Source: Marsupella aquatica (taxonomy: Eukaryota > Marchantiophyta). Taken from it: a stretch of 64,000 nt of DNA. The stretch spans positions 13,330,001-13,394,000 of the forward strand of contig OZ316897.1 in NCBI GenBank assembly GCA_973895155.1, in the 5' to 3' direction. The notes beneath the pieces were generated by a model. That model was given only the letters and a program-made list of their open reading frames with translations. It made no database searches and was not told the origin of the DNA. Made by a program: the position numbers and the translations under genes. Within the stretch, counting starts at the first letter, position 1. Each line of letters opens with the position of its first letter. Below, in pieces: positions 39,700 to 50,425 of this stretch.

Positions 39700-39890
39700 C
39701 TAGTCGCTGGGATCCAACATCTCCAGCGCCAGCCTGCTCTCTTTCCTCGCAATGTAATCCTCATGTTGGCAGGTCATGCCCATAACGGTACCAAAGCTGC
39801 CTTTTCCGATATCTTTAGGCCGTCTGGATTCTCTGAGTTTTCCTTCAAAGGAAGACTTTTCACACTGGGTGACCTCGAAATTGGACCTCC
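39700..39890 (-). pseudogene. Protein-kinase glycine-rich-loop fragment
   Basis: Read on the minus strand, a frame of about 63 codons contains RPKDIGKGSFGTVMG, the glycine-rich ATP-binding loop of protein kinases. YIARK, at the right distance, fits the VAxK strand with its invariant lysine. The frame ends in a stop at 39700-39702 before any C-lobe and begins after a stop near 39893. No donor site was found to continue it. It is on the opposite strand from the kinase-like loop at 37690-38070, so the two are not exons of one gene in the present order. Confidence 0.5.
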
Positions 39891-40067
39891 TTCAATCTAG
39901 ATTTTGTTTCCCTAATCTAGGCCCTTTGTTCATCTATCCCATTTGTTGGGAACTCCTAACCTCGTCCAGTGATACCAAGTAGTCAGCCTCACGTTTCTAG
40001 AATTTCATTATGACCTATGCGAAGGCTTCAATAGATCCGAAAGGATTCACTTTACAATAATATGTAT

Positions 40068-40982
40068 CTACAATAATTTTGCTTCATCGTCATTTTGACT
40101 AACCTTCCAAATTGCTGCACCTAAGACATTGGCGAGTGAGTGGGCAGCCATTGGAGAAATCAGATCACATGTATAAAGGCCCAGTATTCCATAAACCACT
40201 CCCACAAATGAAGCCCATAATGCAAAAGAAGCATTCCGACCACCGGTGACATGCAGTGCCCCAAATATAACTCCTGCTCCTAAGACACCTTTCCAATCAG
40301 GCCCAAATAACGGCAACAGAGCCCCACGAAACAGGAATTCCTCACTCATCCCAGAGAGAAAAGAAACTGAGACGATGTCAACAGCCTCCAAAGAGCTGAG
40401 CACCTGCTTGTTGGCCACTTGCGTAGACTCAGCAAAGTCTGGCCACAATTGCAAGAGCGTTAGACGGAGAGAGGTCACCAGAACTACCACACCCATTGTC
40501 GGGATGACATGCCACAGCTCGGTCCGCAATGGCATTAGAATGGTAATGTCTGGGATGTCCAGCCACCGACCCTCAGCACCGGAGTGAGAAACATGCCGTA
40601 GAAGAAAACCAGCCAATGAAAGACCCGCCGAAGTGCCAACGCAGGCTTTCCATACAGAAACCCTGTCTGCAACAAGAAGCTTGACGTTTGTCTCTCCTGG
40701 ACCATCTTTCTGGTCAGGAGCATGATCCTCGATGGTCGCTTGCTGAGCTGACCTTAGGTCTGTTCTTGTGGGCTCTTCTACAGCAAAATGCGAAGTGGAG
40801 CTGCCTTGTTTGACGGGAGCCCCATTCTTCTTCAACTGATCGGAACCTGTCACCAAATCTCTCCTTGTGGATGTGCTAGACCTCTGCTTCTTCCGTGATT
40901 GATCTTTCCTTTCTGCTAGAGCGTTTATGCGAAACCCAGTGGCAATTGAAGTGCTCGGGGAGAGGACATTGAGGATGGACAT
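40068..40982 (-). CDS. CPBP-family intramembrane protease (CAAX-protease-like)
   Basis: A single exon of 304 aa. The N-terminal 100 residues are Ser/Thr/Lys/Arg-rich and weakly conserved, as for a plastid transit peptide. The membrane domain follows with several hydrophobic helices. Active-site motifs of the Abi/CPBP family are complete: EEFLFRG (EE 214-215, R219), FGALH (His 244) and HSLAN (His 281, Asn 285). The family includes Rce1-like CAAX proteases and, in plants, plastid-envelope or thylakoid proteins such as SCO4 and BCM1/2. The substrate is not predictable. The start ATG is the first in frame. Nothing suggests breakage. Confidence 0.9.
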   Translation of the reverse strand: MSILNVLSPSTSIATGFRINALAERKDQSRKKQRSSTSTRRDLVTGSDQLKKNGAPVKQGSSTSHFAVEEPTRTDLRSAQQATIEDHAPDQKDGPGETNVKLLVADRVSVWKACVGTSAGLSLAGFLLRHVSHSGAEGRWLDIPDITILMPLRTELWHVIPTMGVVVLVTSLRLTLLQLWPDFAESTQVANKQVLSSLEAVDIVSVSFLSGMSEEFLFRGALLPLFGPDWKGVLGAGVIFGALHVTGGRNASFALWASFVGVVYGILGLYTCDLISPMAAHSLANVLGAAIWKVSQNDDEAKLL

Positions 40983-41347
40983 GGCTGCATCAGAATCAGA
41001 ACATCAGAATCAGAACATCGAGTTTCTACGTTGAGGCGTCTCTTGTTCTCTTCTTCTGATTAGTGTGCTGGCAAATAACAAGCTCAATTTAACCCGACCC
41101 GCACCAACGAATTTTGCCTGCAATGAAAATCTTCGTCCTTCGAAAAATTCTGCCGCAGCTCAAACTGGGGGTCTAGTCTACTGCGCACCTCTCAATTACT
41201 CTTTACTTGATGATGTCGCAAAGCCATTCAAAACTATAGAGTTAGGAACGGGTGAAAGAAAGGATGATCCCTCGTCGTTAAGCACAAAATCGGACTAACC
41301 GACAATTCTTGGAAGGACACAAATCTAATCTATTCTTGGACGGACAA
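40983..41347. other. Upstream region of the CPBP gene
   Basis: Presumed promoter and leader of the CPBP gene on the minus strand. No other feature seen. Confidence 0.3.
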
Positions 41348-41650
41348 GCTTGAATGGCAGCGCAGATGGCGAGATTAAGTCCGATCCACGAGCTCGAGTG
41401 CCGCGACTGCATTATCTTTTCGAGAATCTGGACTGCCTTTCTGCAATTGAGTACAAGAGTCGTGTCATCAAGCATAGAATCAAAATTTCTCATCGATTTT
41501 AATAGCAAATTAATATAAACGTGTAAGAATTTTATACATCGATAAGGGCCTTCTACAATAGACAAGCCAACGTGGTGAGAGTTCGGCCATCGAAGGGGAC
41601 AATGAATAACAAACTCACTACAGAATCCCTAAAACAAACACGAGAGATAA
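41348..41650 (-). pseudogene. Decayed copy of the 5' end of the INO80C gene
   Basis: This segment aligns over its whole length with 35529-35845. It covers part of INO80C exon 2, all of the short intron 1, exon 1 and about 80 bases upstream. Retention of the intron shows a DNA-level duplication rather than retroposition. The copy is broken. Exon 1 carries an indel after ATGGCCGAACTCT, and the donor CAG|GT reads CACGT. Exon 2 homology stops at about CATTCAAGC, without the YL1 domain. Position is between CPBP and SCI1-like genes, 5.8 kb from the source. Confidence 0.88.
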
Positions 41651-42402
41651 CCACGGTGGGCCTCTTATTGTCAACAATCAACGGCAACAGCAAAGCAGCT
41701 CAACCTTTGTCAGGGAATTGAAAACAAATGACCCGACAACCATCGACAACCATCGACAACCTTCTCCGCGGAATTGCTGATGGAGTCGAGCTGCGCCAAT
41801 TTGCGTTTCATCCCGAAGCAAGGCTCTCCGGCATCTACAGAGAAGAGCACAAATCAGAATAGAATTGTCGTCAAATCGAACTGAGCATGGCGGAAATTTG
41901 GTGAGTGGACGCCCGCTCCTTCGCTATCGACCTCTCGCGAATAAACAGTGATCGAATGATGAAGTGCAGACGACGGATTACGAATGTGTGCTACCCAGCG
42001 AATTTTTTTGGCGAAGATTAGCCAATCACTTACCTTAAAACAGGCAGGCTGATGATACTCATGCGTAAATTTAAAAACCAGCTTTTTTATTAACCTGTTC
42101 CCCAAACTTCCCCATGTTACAAACTGCCCCAAAAACAAAATTAATTGCCCGTCTCCTATATGGTATTGGGGTCAGTATTGACTCATATAGGGTTTACCAT
42201 TGCCATGTGGCAACTCACTATTGGCTAGTCTTAATCTGCTGCCACCCCCCTCGGCCCCCCCTTCCCTGTTGCAGGGCACAGTTGCAGGTCCGAGAGGGGT
42301 AAAAGTTTCTCATTTTCTGTTCCACACTCCCCTCACAAAAAACCTGACGCTTGGGTCCTCATTTTTACTCAAGAAAATGCAGGGGGGAAGGGGAAGGGGG
42401 TT
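41651..42402. other. Intergenic; no gene seen
   Basis: A weak continuation of similarity to the INO80C upstream region (CAACAGCA-AGCAGCTCAA near 41684) is visible. Otherwise unremarkable, with C- and G-rich runs at 42245-42270 and 42382-42405. Confidence 0.3.
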
Positions 42403-42770
42403 TTGGCTGGAGTTCACTTGAAGGGAGGATGGTGTACAATACCTTCAAGAAATATGGTCCTTCAAGAAATATCCCAGAAGGTATCCTAGGACCATATTCT
42501 TGAAGGTATTGTACACCATATTCTTTAAAATATTGTACATCTTACTGTCAAAACAGGAAGGTCATGTTCAGCCTATTTTGACCACAAACCTGTGGTCATG
42601 GGCCTGGTCTACAATACCAGGCCTGTGACCAAATCTATGTGGTCACAACTGGCTTAACAATATGGTTTTCAAATATGTTTTGGGCCATTTTCTGCTAATT
42701 GCTGCCTCCAATGTGTTTGGGGCCATTTTCAGGCCCCCATCACTTCAAGTGAACTTTGTTCAGCCAATAA
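42403..42770. mobile_element. Fold-back/MITE-like element with nested palindromes
   Basis: Outer ends: GGCTGGAGTTCACTTGAAG (from 42405) faces the reverse complement of CTTCAAGTGAACTTTGTTCAG-like sequence at 42748-42770. Inside, 42429-42461 and 42488-42519 are reverse complements over 32 bases with one extra A, and two smaller palindromes follow (TGACCACA-TGTGGTCA and GCCTGGT-ACCAGGC, 42583-42625). No coding capacity. Target duplication not found. Confidence 0.65.
42429..42519. repeat. Near-perfect hairpin, 32-base stem
   Basis: The left arm starts ATGGTGTACAATACCTTCAA and the right arm is its reverse complement except for a single extra A. The loop is 26 bases. Such a short, nearly perfect stem could fold as RNA. 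Confidence 0.9.
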
Positions 42771-44778
42771 GAGTGTATGTTTTACATCTCTTTGTTAATG
42801 TGCAGCGTAAGTCTACTGAAAAATGCCATGCACTTATGAGTAAGTGAAATTTGATGGCAGTGTGCACTTTACAAAACGCTTGTAAAGTTGTCATTTACCA
42901 ACACATGGTCGGGCCTGTTTCCACTTACAGAAGGGGCAGAGCTCAGCTCAGCTTTCTCACAAAATACTAAAAATAAAGCCCTTATTGTTGAGATTTGGGG
43001 GGCCAAGCTCCAGATATTTTTATTTCAAGGCTTGGGGTTTGACAATACCAATGTGTTCAAAACTAGTAGAACATATATTTCTACCTAAACCTTATAATAC
43101 CCTGACATATGAAGATTAAACTAATTGTGCTCACCTTTGTATTTTCTAATGCTTCTAGCTGAGGACCACATGCAACAACCAAGTTTGGTATTTGATGATT
43201 GGTAATGGATTTTTATTTTTATTTTTTGGAGTATGATGTTTAGGGTCACAAGAATACTGTTAGCAAACGCAGAGGTAAATGGCCAAACAAGTTCCTGTGC
43301 CAAAGCTTCCAACAAAGTCCCTGGACAACCTGATGGATGCTTTTGGGGGTCTACCATGTATTTGGAAAATATGAATTATGTAAATGGGTCACTGTGGTAC
43401 CTCCAGTCTGCCTGCCCAAACATCACAAACTCCAGGTGTCACAAATGCTGAAAACACTAACAAATGGACTGATTCATAACAACGATCACATTATCTTCCT
43501 TTTTCTGGAAAGGGCACAATTGGCTTGCAGACAAGAAAATCCCTCAATATAAAACTTGAATTTTTTCCATATATACTCCTATACTATTACAAGAGATTGT
43601 GGTGCATAACACAAAACTTGCTGAACATAGTTTGGAACATCACCCCATTGCCACACCATACTAAAAACTGGAGAAGACCTCTTTGGCGGCGGATTAGACT
43701 GGAGACCCAAGAGCACCTTATTAGAGAACTCCCACTGGTGCACACCAAACAGCCCCACCATCTAGGAGATGTTGGAAGCAAGTGACACACTTGCCCATCC
43801 AGGCCCTCAAACAGGACTTAGGGTTTTGCAACCATCTTGCCTTTCCCACTGACCCACCAAAAACAGCCAGCCGCAGTTCAACCCCCAAGAATAAATGTAT
43901 TGTCCAGTGCACTCACCAGAGCAGCTGTAGAGGCATTCAATCAAAAATGAGGTCGCCAATTGCAGTGATTGATTGGTCTTGGCGTGCTTTGGCTCACTAG
44001 CAATTGTCGGTATGTGGAGGAAAAAATGCCAGGCGTCATCTGTCCAAATTTGAAGCTGGCAAGTCCATGTGTGGGAATGCCATCAATGACATGACCATCA
44101 ACTACAGATCATGGGTTGCTTTGTGAGAAATTCACTAAGACATTTTACAGATCCCACCAGTCCCTCCAAGACCACCATGAATGTAATCGCTTTGCAGAAG
44201 TAGAACTTGTGTTGCAGGCTAGACTGATTGTTCTTTCTATTGCAGACCCAGTGTTAGGTGCCTTGCCGACACCTGTTCACTGGTCGGTCTTTACGGACCC
44301 CACTAGAGGTCCCTTCCAAAATTCCTGGCACCACAACGTGCCACGTCAACAACAACTGCAACAAACAAGACTAAACGACTCAGATCAACTCTTCCCCCTG
44401 ATTTTATTAGCCAAGGGGTCCACGAACTAATTTGGGGTTATCCCATCCTGTGGGCTTGTCGACCTTCTGGTAGGCCCAGGTGCTGACTCCTCTTGGGGGC
44501 CACTCTTTTTGTAGGCTGGCTTTTTGGATGAATATAGATTTCAGGCTCTTCCCCATATATTTTCTCCAGGCAGACTGGTGGGGTGCCCTTAGATTTAGTT
44601 TTGTTTTTTAGACTTTGCACAAAGAACACACCAAGCACATATGAATATGTGGGCCATCTCACTTTGGCCTACGGTAGAGTTGGCGCGGCTTGAACCCCAG
44701 GCCTACAAGTCCTCAACTGTTGTTGGATTCAACAACGTTAAGGAGAGTCTTCTTCTAAAGCTTCTTCCACGAAACGAA
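42771..44778. other. Intergenic; no gene recognised; 5' flank of the SCI1-like gene at its end
   Basis: Several short open frames on both strands match nothing I know. The last few hundred bases should include the promoter of the SCI1-like gene; the frame of that gene stays open upstream to 44641, but the extra residues look non-coding. Confidence 0.35.
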
Positions 44779-46002
44779 ATGGGGGACGAGAGAACAGCGG
44801 CGATGGAGCACGAGCGGGCCGATTCTTTGGACGACAAGGAGGCTGATGAACGACGCCACTCGCCCCACAAAAGGCGTGCTCGAGATCGAGACGAAGAGCG
44901 AGGAGGAGCGTCGAGTGACAGGAAGAGCCGTCGACATCGAAGCCGGAGCCGAAGTCGAAGTCGCAGTCCAGAAAGGAAAGATCGCTCTCGGAAAAAACGA
45001 AGGAAAAAACACGAATCGTCTGATTCTGACTCGCCAGTCTCCCCTTCGGCGAGCTCTGCCTCTTCAGAGCACTCTTCGTCCTCGGGCGAGAGCAGCGATG
45101 GGGAGCGCCCTAAGAGCGACAGGAGACGGAGGGAGCACAAGAGGAGAAGCTCACGGAGGAGCGACAAAGATTCGAAGGAGAAGAAGAGTAAGAAGCGGAA
45201 AAAGAGGCGTCGCAGCAGTAGCCACAAAGACCGTGACGAGGAGGAGGACAGCGAGGCAGAGAAGAAACGGAGGTTACTTAAGGAGGCTAAAAAACTTCTG
45301 AAGAAACATAAACAGAAAGAAGAATCAAACTCGCGTGAGATTGAAGCTTCGGGTAGGAAGGTGGAGAAGATCTCTGCTGATGATTATTTCTTGAAGAGCA
45401 GTGAGTTTGCAACATGGTTGAAAGAGGAACGGGGAGTGTATTTCTCTGACCTAAGTTCGAAGGAGACTCACGAATTCTTTGAGGCGTTTGTGGAGAAGTG
45501 GAATGCCGGTAGGGTACATCCAAAGTACTACGATGGGATTCAGCAGGCTCCACGGACAAATCACAACTGGGCAATCAAGAGAGCGCCAGAGGATGTCGTC
45601 GATAAGGAGGAGGAGTATGCTTTAGCCAAGCAGAGGGACAAATATGAGAGGAAGAAGTTCCATAAGGACAACGAAGCTGAGCTGGATGACATACTTCCCA
45701 AAGCTGCTGCAGGTCGGGAAAGACAAATGGAGATGAAGGCAGTCAGGCGGGAACAGGCGCGTGCACGTGAGGAGAGCCCACCGGAGTTGATGAAGGAAAG
45801 AGATATTATGGGTGGTGGGGATGATTTTCAGCAAAGGCTAGCTAGAGAGAAGGCACGCAGGGAGAAGAAGCAGGCAGAAAAGTTGGCTGCTTACAGTGAG
45901 AAAAGTTCTGTGTTTCAGGAGAAAGAAAGTGCAACCATGGACCAGTTTAAAGCCCTAGTGAATGTAGCTGGAGGAAAGATCACAATTGCGAAGAGACAAT
46001 GA
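44779..46002 (+). CDS. SCI1: SCI1-like RS-rich nuclear protein
   Basis: A single exon of 407 aa, starting MGDERTAAMEHERADSL. An earlier in-frame Met at 44641 is rejected, since the added residues look like flanking sequence. Residues about 30-155 are rich in RS/SR, KR and Ser runs (RSRSRSRSRSPERKDRSR). The conserved block KISADDYFLKSSEFATWL to HPKYYDGIQQAPRTNHNW (about 197-270) is the signature of style cell-cycle inhibitor 1, a nuclear plant protein that restrains cell proliferation in tobacco. A charged coiled-coil-like tail (LAREKARREKKQAEKLAAYS) follows and the protein ends KITIAKRQ. It is longer than tobacco SCI1 (about 154 aa), mostly through the RS region and tail. The RS domain suggests a link to splicing or nuclear speckles. 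Role here is by similarity only. Confidence 0.85.
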   Translation: MGDERTAAMEHERADSLDDKEADERRHSPHKRRARDRDEERGGASSDRKSRRHRSRSRSRSRSPERKDRSRKKRRKKHESSDSDSPVSPSASSASSEHSSSSGESSDGERPKSDRRRREHKRRSSRRSDKDSKEKKSKKRKKRRRSSSHKDRDEEEDSEAEKKRRLLKEAKKLLKKHKQKEESNSREIEASGRKVEKISADDYFLKSSEFATWLKEERGVYFSDLSSKETHEFFEAFVEKWNAGRVHPKYYDGIQQAPRTNHNWAIKRAPEDVVDKEEEYALAKQRDKYERKKFHKDNEAELDDILPKAAAGRERQMEMKAVRREQARAREESPPELMKERDIMGGGDDFQQRLAREKARREKKQAEKLAAYSEKSSVFQEKESATMDQFKALVNVAGGKITIAKRQ

Positions 46003-46732
46003 CCCATATGGGTGTGTGCATGTATTTACAATACTAGAAATTAGGGGATTTAGCAAACAGCACCTGACCGACCGGATTGGCCAAACTTTCAAGTTTTGAT
46101 TTGAGCTGGAATTTTACACCGGGTTTGATCTCTTCCACTGGCAGTGCCAAGGGTACCCCTTCACTCATCGATTGACGCAAGGCTATTGGCATTTTGGGAA
46201 TTTTGGATAACGAATTTGCACAAACGTTACACATGTTAGAAGCGCGTCACACAGCTTCACGAAATAGAAACAGAAATATAAACATGGTTTTGTGGACAAG
46301 CCTGTTCCCGTCAAGCATGCGTTTCCACGGACGCTTTATCCATTGAGCATGGTTTTGTGCAATCTTGTTGCATTAAGAGTAATACAGTCCTGATATTGTG
46401 AACTGAAAGATAGCACCAAAGCCAGTGATGACTGGTCAAATTCCTAAGCTGCTAGTTGTTAACCTTTTCTTTCCGTTGGTCACTCAGCCCTCTATTTTCC
46501 TGCAGCAAGTGAAAGAATGTCCCTCTACTTTCCTGCGGCCAGTGAAAGAATGTTGTTCTGTGACAGAATTACTATGAGCTCAAGTCCCTTTCTAGTCTGA
46601 CGATTAATTGCAGACAGTGAAAGAACATAGTTCTGTGGCAGAATTACTATTAGCTCAAATACCTTTCTAGTGTGATCATGATGTGCAAATATAATTATAT
46701 TGATATGTACCCTGATGCAGAAATGGTCAACA
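46003..46732. other. 3' region between convergent SCI1-like and COX11 genes
   Basis: Convergent 3' ends. A diverged two-copy repeat (CAGTGAAAGAA, then TTCTGTG-CAGAATTACTAT) lies at about 46545-46650. No gene. Confidence 0.4.
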
Positions 46733-49335
46733 CTACTCGTCTTCCTCCTCATCTTCCACTTTGAAGAACGTATATGACAGGATTAGAGAGTTGATGCTAT
46801 CCATTTTTGGATCCGCTGCAAATTCAGGGTCAATGTAGAACAAGACCTGCGCAAACAAAGACCAGTTCACCCAAATGCCAAAGTTCACCGTAGGTTCTAA
46901 TGATTTTTACATCTTGGGGAAAAAAGCCTACAAAATGCCTTGAGAGTGACTTACTGGCATATCAATTTTCTCTCCTGGGCGAAGGCGTTGCTCCTCAAAA
47001 CAAAAACACTGGATTTTGTTGAAATATGCTCCTGCCTGCTTGCCAGAACAGTGGGCTGAGTCAGGTGAGCAAGCGGGCCTATCAGGGTACTGGCAATGCA
47101 CATCACCAGGGGTACTGGAGGCTAAAGATAATTCAGTAAGCACCAAGAGTGAAGATGCAATATATATAGCAATTAAACGGCGAAGACAAAGCAGGTATAA
47201 CCAAGCAAAGTACAGACACTGGAAGAGTCTAGGAAAGCACCTGCATCGGTGCAACATTATAAGTAGAAACACCGGTGATATCTTCCGAACTCGTGTTCTC
47301 TGCTGTGTAAAATGCCAGGGAGCTTTGTCCAACTTTAACTCTTACCTGCATGTGACAATTTCCTTGGATATTCAATGATCTGGCTCTCTTCCCAATTTGC
47401 TTGAGGTAAATAGAAGTCTTCCTCGAAGATCACGGTTAAAATAATAATAGTTGGAAATTGCAACTTGACTGTTGGTGCACCTGCTGCCCCCTCTCTTAAC
47501 AAAATCATCGAACGGTGCTAAAATAATAGTGTGATCCGAGGCTCCCGAAAATTTCCTTGACATGGAACGCTCCAGTATTTGGATAGGAACTTAAAGCAGT
47601 TTGCAGGACTGAGCTGCTATGCACCTTCACGGGAGATGACATGCTGTTCGGCAATGGTTACCAACTAACTTACCTGGTTTTGACAAGGAGTGAATTTCCA
47701 GGGCATGCTGTCTGCAACATCTGCGTTAAAATGTACCACCAACTCCCTGCCAATCAAACGACATCCTTTAATGACTAAGCAATTGTCCGCACCATATTTA
47801 GAAGGCAATGTCATCGGGAATATCGGATATCGGGCATTTCCCGCTCTACGACCAGCTGTCACAGTTGTAAAATCTTCAAACGTGCTACATGATGACACAA
47901 CTCAAATGGCCGACTTTTGGCAGAGGGTATTCGTCAAAGCCAGGCTCAGTACCACACAAAATGTATCGTGAGGCAAATTCGCAAAACAAGTCCTTCAATT
48001 GCTGAACGCCTCAGATAAACAGATCAGAATAATTCAGATAGATATATAGTACATGGAGGCCGAGAGCATTTGGTACCACCCAACGACCTCAGAGGAATGC
48101 TTACTGATGATATCACAGTAATTTACAGTAATTTGCAAAATTTACCGATAGCATGAAACGTAATTTCCAGCTGTCCACCATGTGTGCTCAGACTTTCGAC
48201 GCAGGTTTGAGACTCAAGGTTCAAATCATCCCTCAGAATACTGCCATGGAATTGAATCTTGTATATTCTCGTAATTTTGGACAGAAATTGCATCCCTAAA
48301 CACGGAAGAAAAGGAGAGGTAGAACCTTGAGGCAGCAGCTTCTTCACTTCCTTGTCGTGCTATCTTCTCTTCTACCGACTGAACAGTAACAAAAATGTTG
48401 TCATATCGTCAACATCCCAAGGAAGTTTTATAAAAAGGACGCCAGGTATGCCGGCAACATTGAAAGCTAGACCTGGGTGCCCAGGCAGATTATAAAAGCA
48501 GTATTTCCCACTACTAGAACGATGCACCGTAATATATAATGCCCATCGAGCCACTCTGTAAGCTCACACAAGTGTATATCTAGTATGCAAAACACTACAC
48601 CTAGTGATAAAACAGATATTCACTGGACAACCGCCAGCATTTTATAGTTAACATCAAAATGGTCTCATACAAACTTTGTCCAATAAATTCAATTACCTCG
48701 CGTCGCTGGACAGTTCCACCATAGCCAGTGGCTTGACAGAACCTTCGGTACAAAGGGACTGAAGCATAAGTAAACCCAACCACAGCCACCACCATCGCCA
48801 TCAAGTACATGAGCATAGACTGTGACTTCTCCCGGCCAGCATGTTGCGTCCATCTGGTCAGATTCTTCGCCACAGAGCTACCTCTTACACCCTGTCCATG
48901 GACTGCTTCAGACGCAGTGCTTGCCCGACCTGCTTCAGAGAACAATGCAGCTCTGCCTCCTTGTGTAACACCCCCTCCGATTGGAATCAGAAATCCCTGT
49001 GAAATCCTATGATTATTCAGCCCACATCCTGGTCTCGAACCACCGAATTTAGTGAAGCACAGAGCATCCATTAACTCGAGCCTGCTGGCAAATCTACTAC
49101 TAGCGGTAGCAGTGGCGGTGGTAGCAAAAATAGGGCATAATCCCCGACCAGAAGTAGATACTGGAGCTTCTCGTCCTTCCAACGACCGGAATCCATCCAA
49201 TTCTCGCAAAAGCGACTTCGACTGTATGTGGCCCTTTGCAATCTGTCGTTCAGCTACATCGCTATTCACTTTCAAAATACTCCCCGAGAAAGCGTGCTTC
49301 AATCTCTTTGCCATAACTCCATAACGCTGCACCAT
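46733..49335 (-). CDS. COX11: Cytochrome c oxidase assembly protein COX11 (CtaG)
   Basis: Six minus-strand exons, 48697-49335, 48326-48378, 47674-47746, 47241-47345, 46955-47035 and 46733-46846, give 354 aa with GT-AG introns. The N-terminal 165 residues are Ser/Arg-rich with almost no conservation, fitting a mitochondrial presequence. One membrane helix follows (about 172-192, [20 protein letters not shown]) and then the intermembrane-space Cox11 domain: [48 protein letters not shown] and the copper-binding CFCF at 300-303, then [15 protein letters not shown] and [17 protein letters not shown]11 delivers copper to the CuB site of Cox1 in complex IV. All conserved cysteines seem present. The sequence is longer than typical plant COX11 (about 280-290 aa), from its N-terminus. 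The start could be Met 8 as well. Confidence 0.93.
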
Positions 49336-49639
49336 GTTTGCGAGTCAATGGCTTCAGTGGGCTCCAACGATCGACGACCTCGATCTGCCTTGCTCCACAA
49401 GTGCTTCGCAGAGAACAACAACCTCGCTTACAAGAATCATGCTAAACCCCTAAATGACGTCAAGGAAGAAAGGAAATCTCTGAGATGAAAGCTTCAAAAT
49501 TCTTGCATCCGCGCTCAAGACGTGCACCACGACCTTCCTCCAATTCGTCGTGCTCGGCCTAAGCATTCCGTTGAGGCGTGTCGATACTGTAATTCGATTC
49601 TCGACGGATTTCAGGCACTAGAATCGACGATTGTCGACC
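49336..49639. other. 5' flank of COX11
   Basis: Presumed promoter region of the minus-strand COX11 gene. No other feature seen. Confidence 0.3.
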
Positions 49640-50425
49640 GATTGTAAGAACACTGTAAGGTTTGGAAAAATTGAACCACGTTGCAGCTCATGACCAACTG
49701 CAGTCATCCGTGTCTAAGTGCACTGTGAAAAATTGAACCACGTTGCAGCTCGTGAACGACTGCAGTCATCCGGGTCTAAGTGCACCGTGAAACATTGAAC
49801 CATGTTGCAGCTCATGACCAACTGCAGTCATCCGTGTCTAAGTACACCGTGAAAAATTGAACCACGTTGTAGCTCATGAATGACTATAGTCAACCATGTC
49901 TAAGTGCACCATGAAAAATTGAACCACGTTGCAGTTCATGAACAACTGCAGTCATCCGTGTCTAAGTGCACCGTGAAAAATTGAACCATGTTGCAGCTCG
50001 TGAATGACTATAGTTATCCGTGTCTAAGTGCACCCTGAAAAATTGAATCATGTTGCAGCTCATGAACAACTGCAGTCATGTGTGTCTAAGTGCACAGTGA
50101 AAAATTGAATTACGTTGCAGCTCATAAACAACTACAGTCAGCCATGTCTAAGTGCACCATGAAAACTGAATCACATCCCAGCTCATGAACAACTTCAGTC
50201 AGCCTCGTCTAAGTGCACCATAAACAAATCCATTCCCTGCTAAAACCACCAGGGTTCACCAAGTTTGGAGAGGACAAAATAGTGCATTTTCTAAATTTCT
50301 AATCTCATCAAAGCTAGTGAATGAGTACACTCAATTCATGTCTAAGTGCACCATGGAAAATTGAACCACATTGCACCTCATGAACAACTCTAGTCAGCCA
50401 TGTCTAAGTGCACCATGAACAAATG
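49640..50425. repeat. 62-bp minisatellite, about ten copies, with a higher-order pattern
   Basis: The unit GAAAAATTGAACCACGTTGC, then AGCTCATGAACAACTGCAGT, CATCCGTGTCTAAGTGCACC repeats every 62 bases or so from about 49657 to 50225. Later copies are interrupted. A second component (CACCAGGGTTCACCAAGTT, GGACAAAATAGT) occurs at about 50245-50290 and again at 50440-50485, which implies a larger unit of about 195 bp at the right side. Confidence 0.92.

Noticed and set aside
44703-45227. A 174-codon Leu/Arg/Ser-rich minus-strand frame
   Set aside because: Antisense shadow of the RS-rich part of the SCI1-like gene.
49640-50425. Regular repeats that could suggest a CRISPR array
   Set aside because: Units are contiguous and diverged with no unique spacers, in a plant nuclear context; it is a minisatellite.
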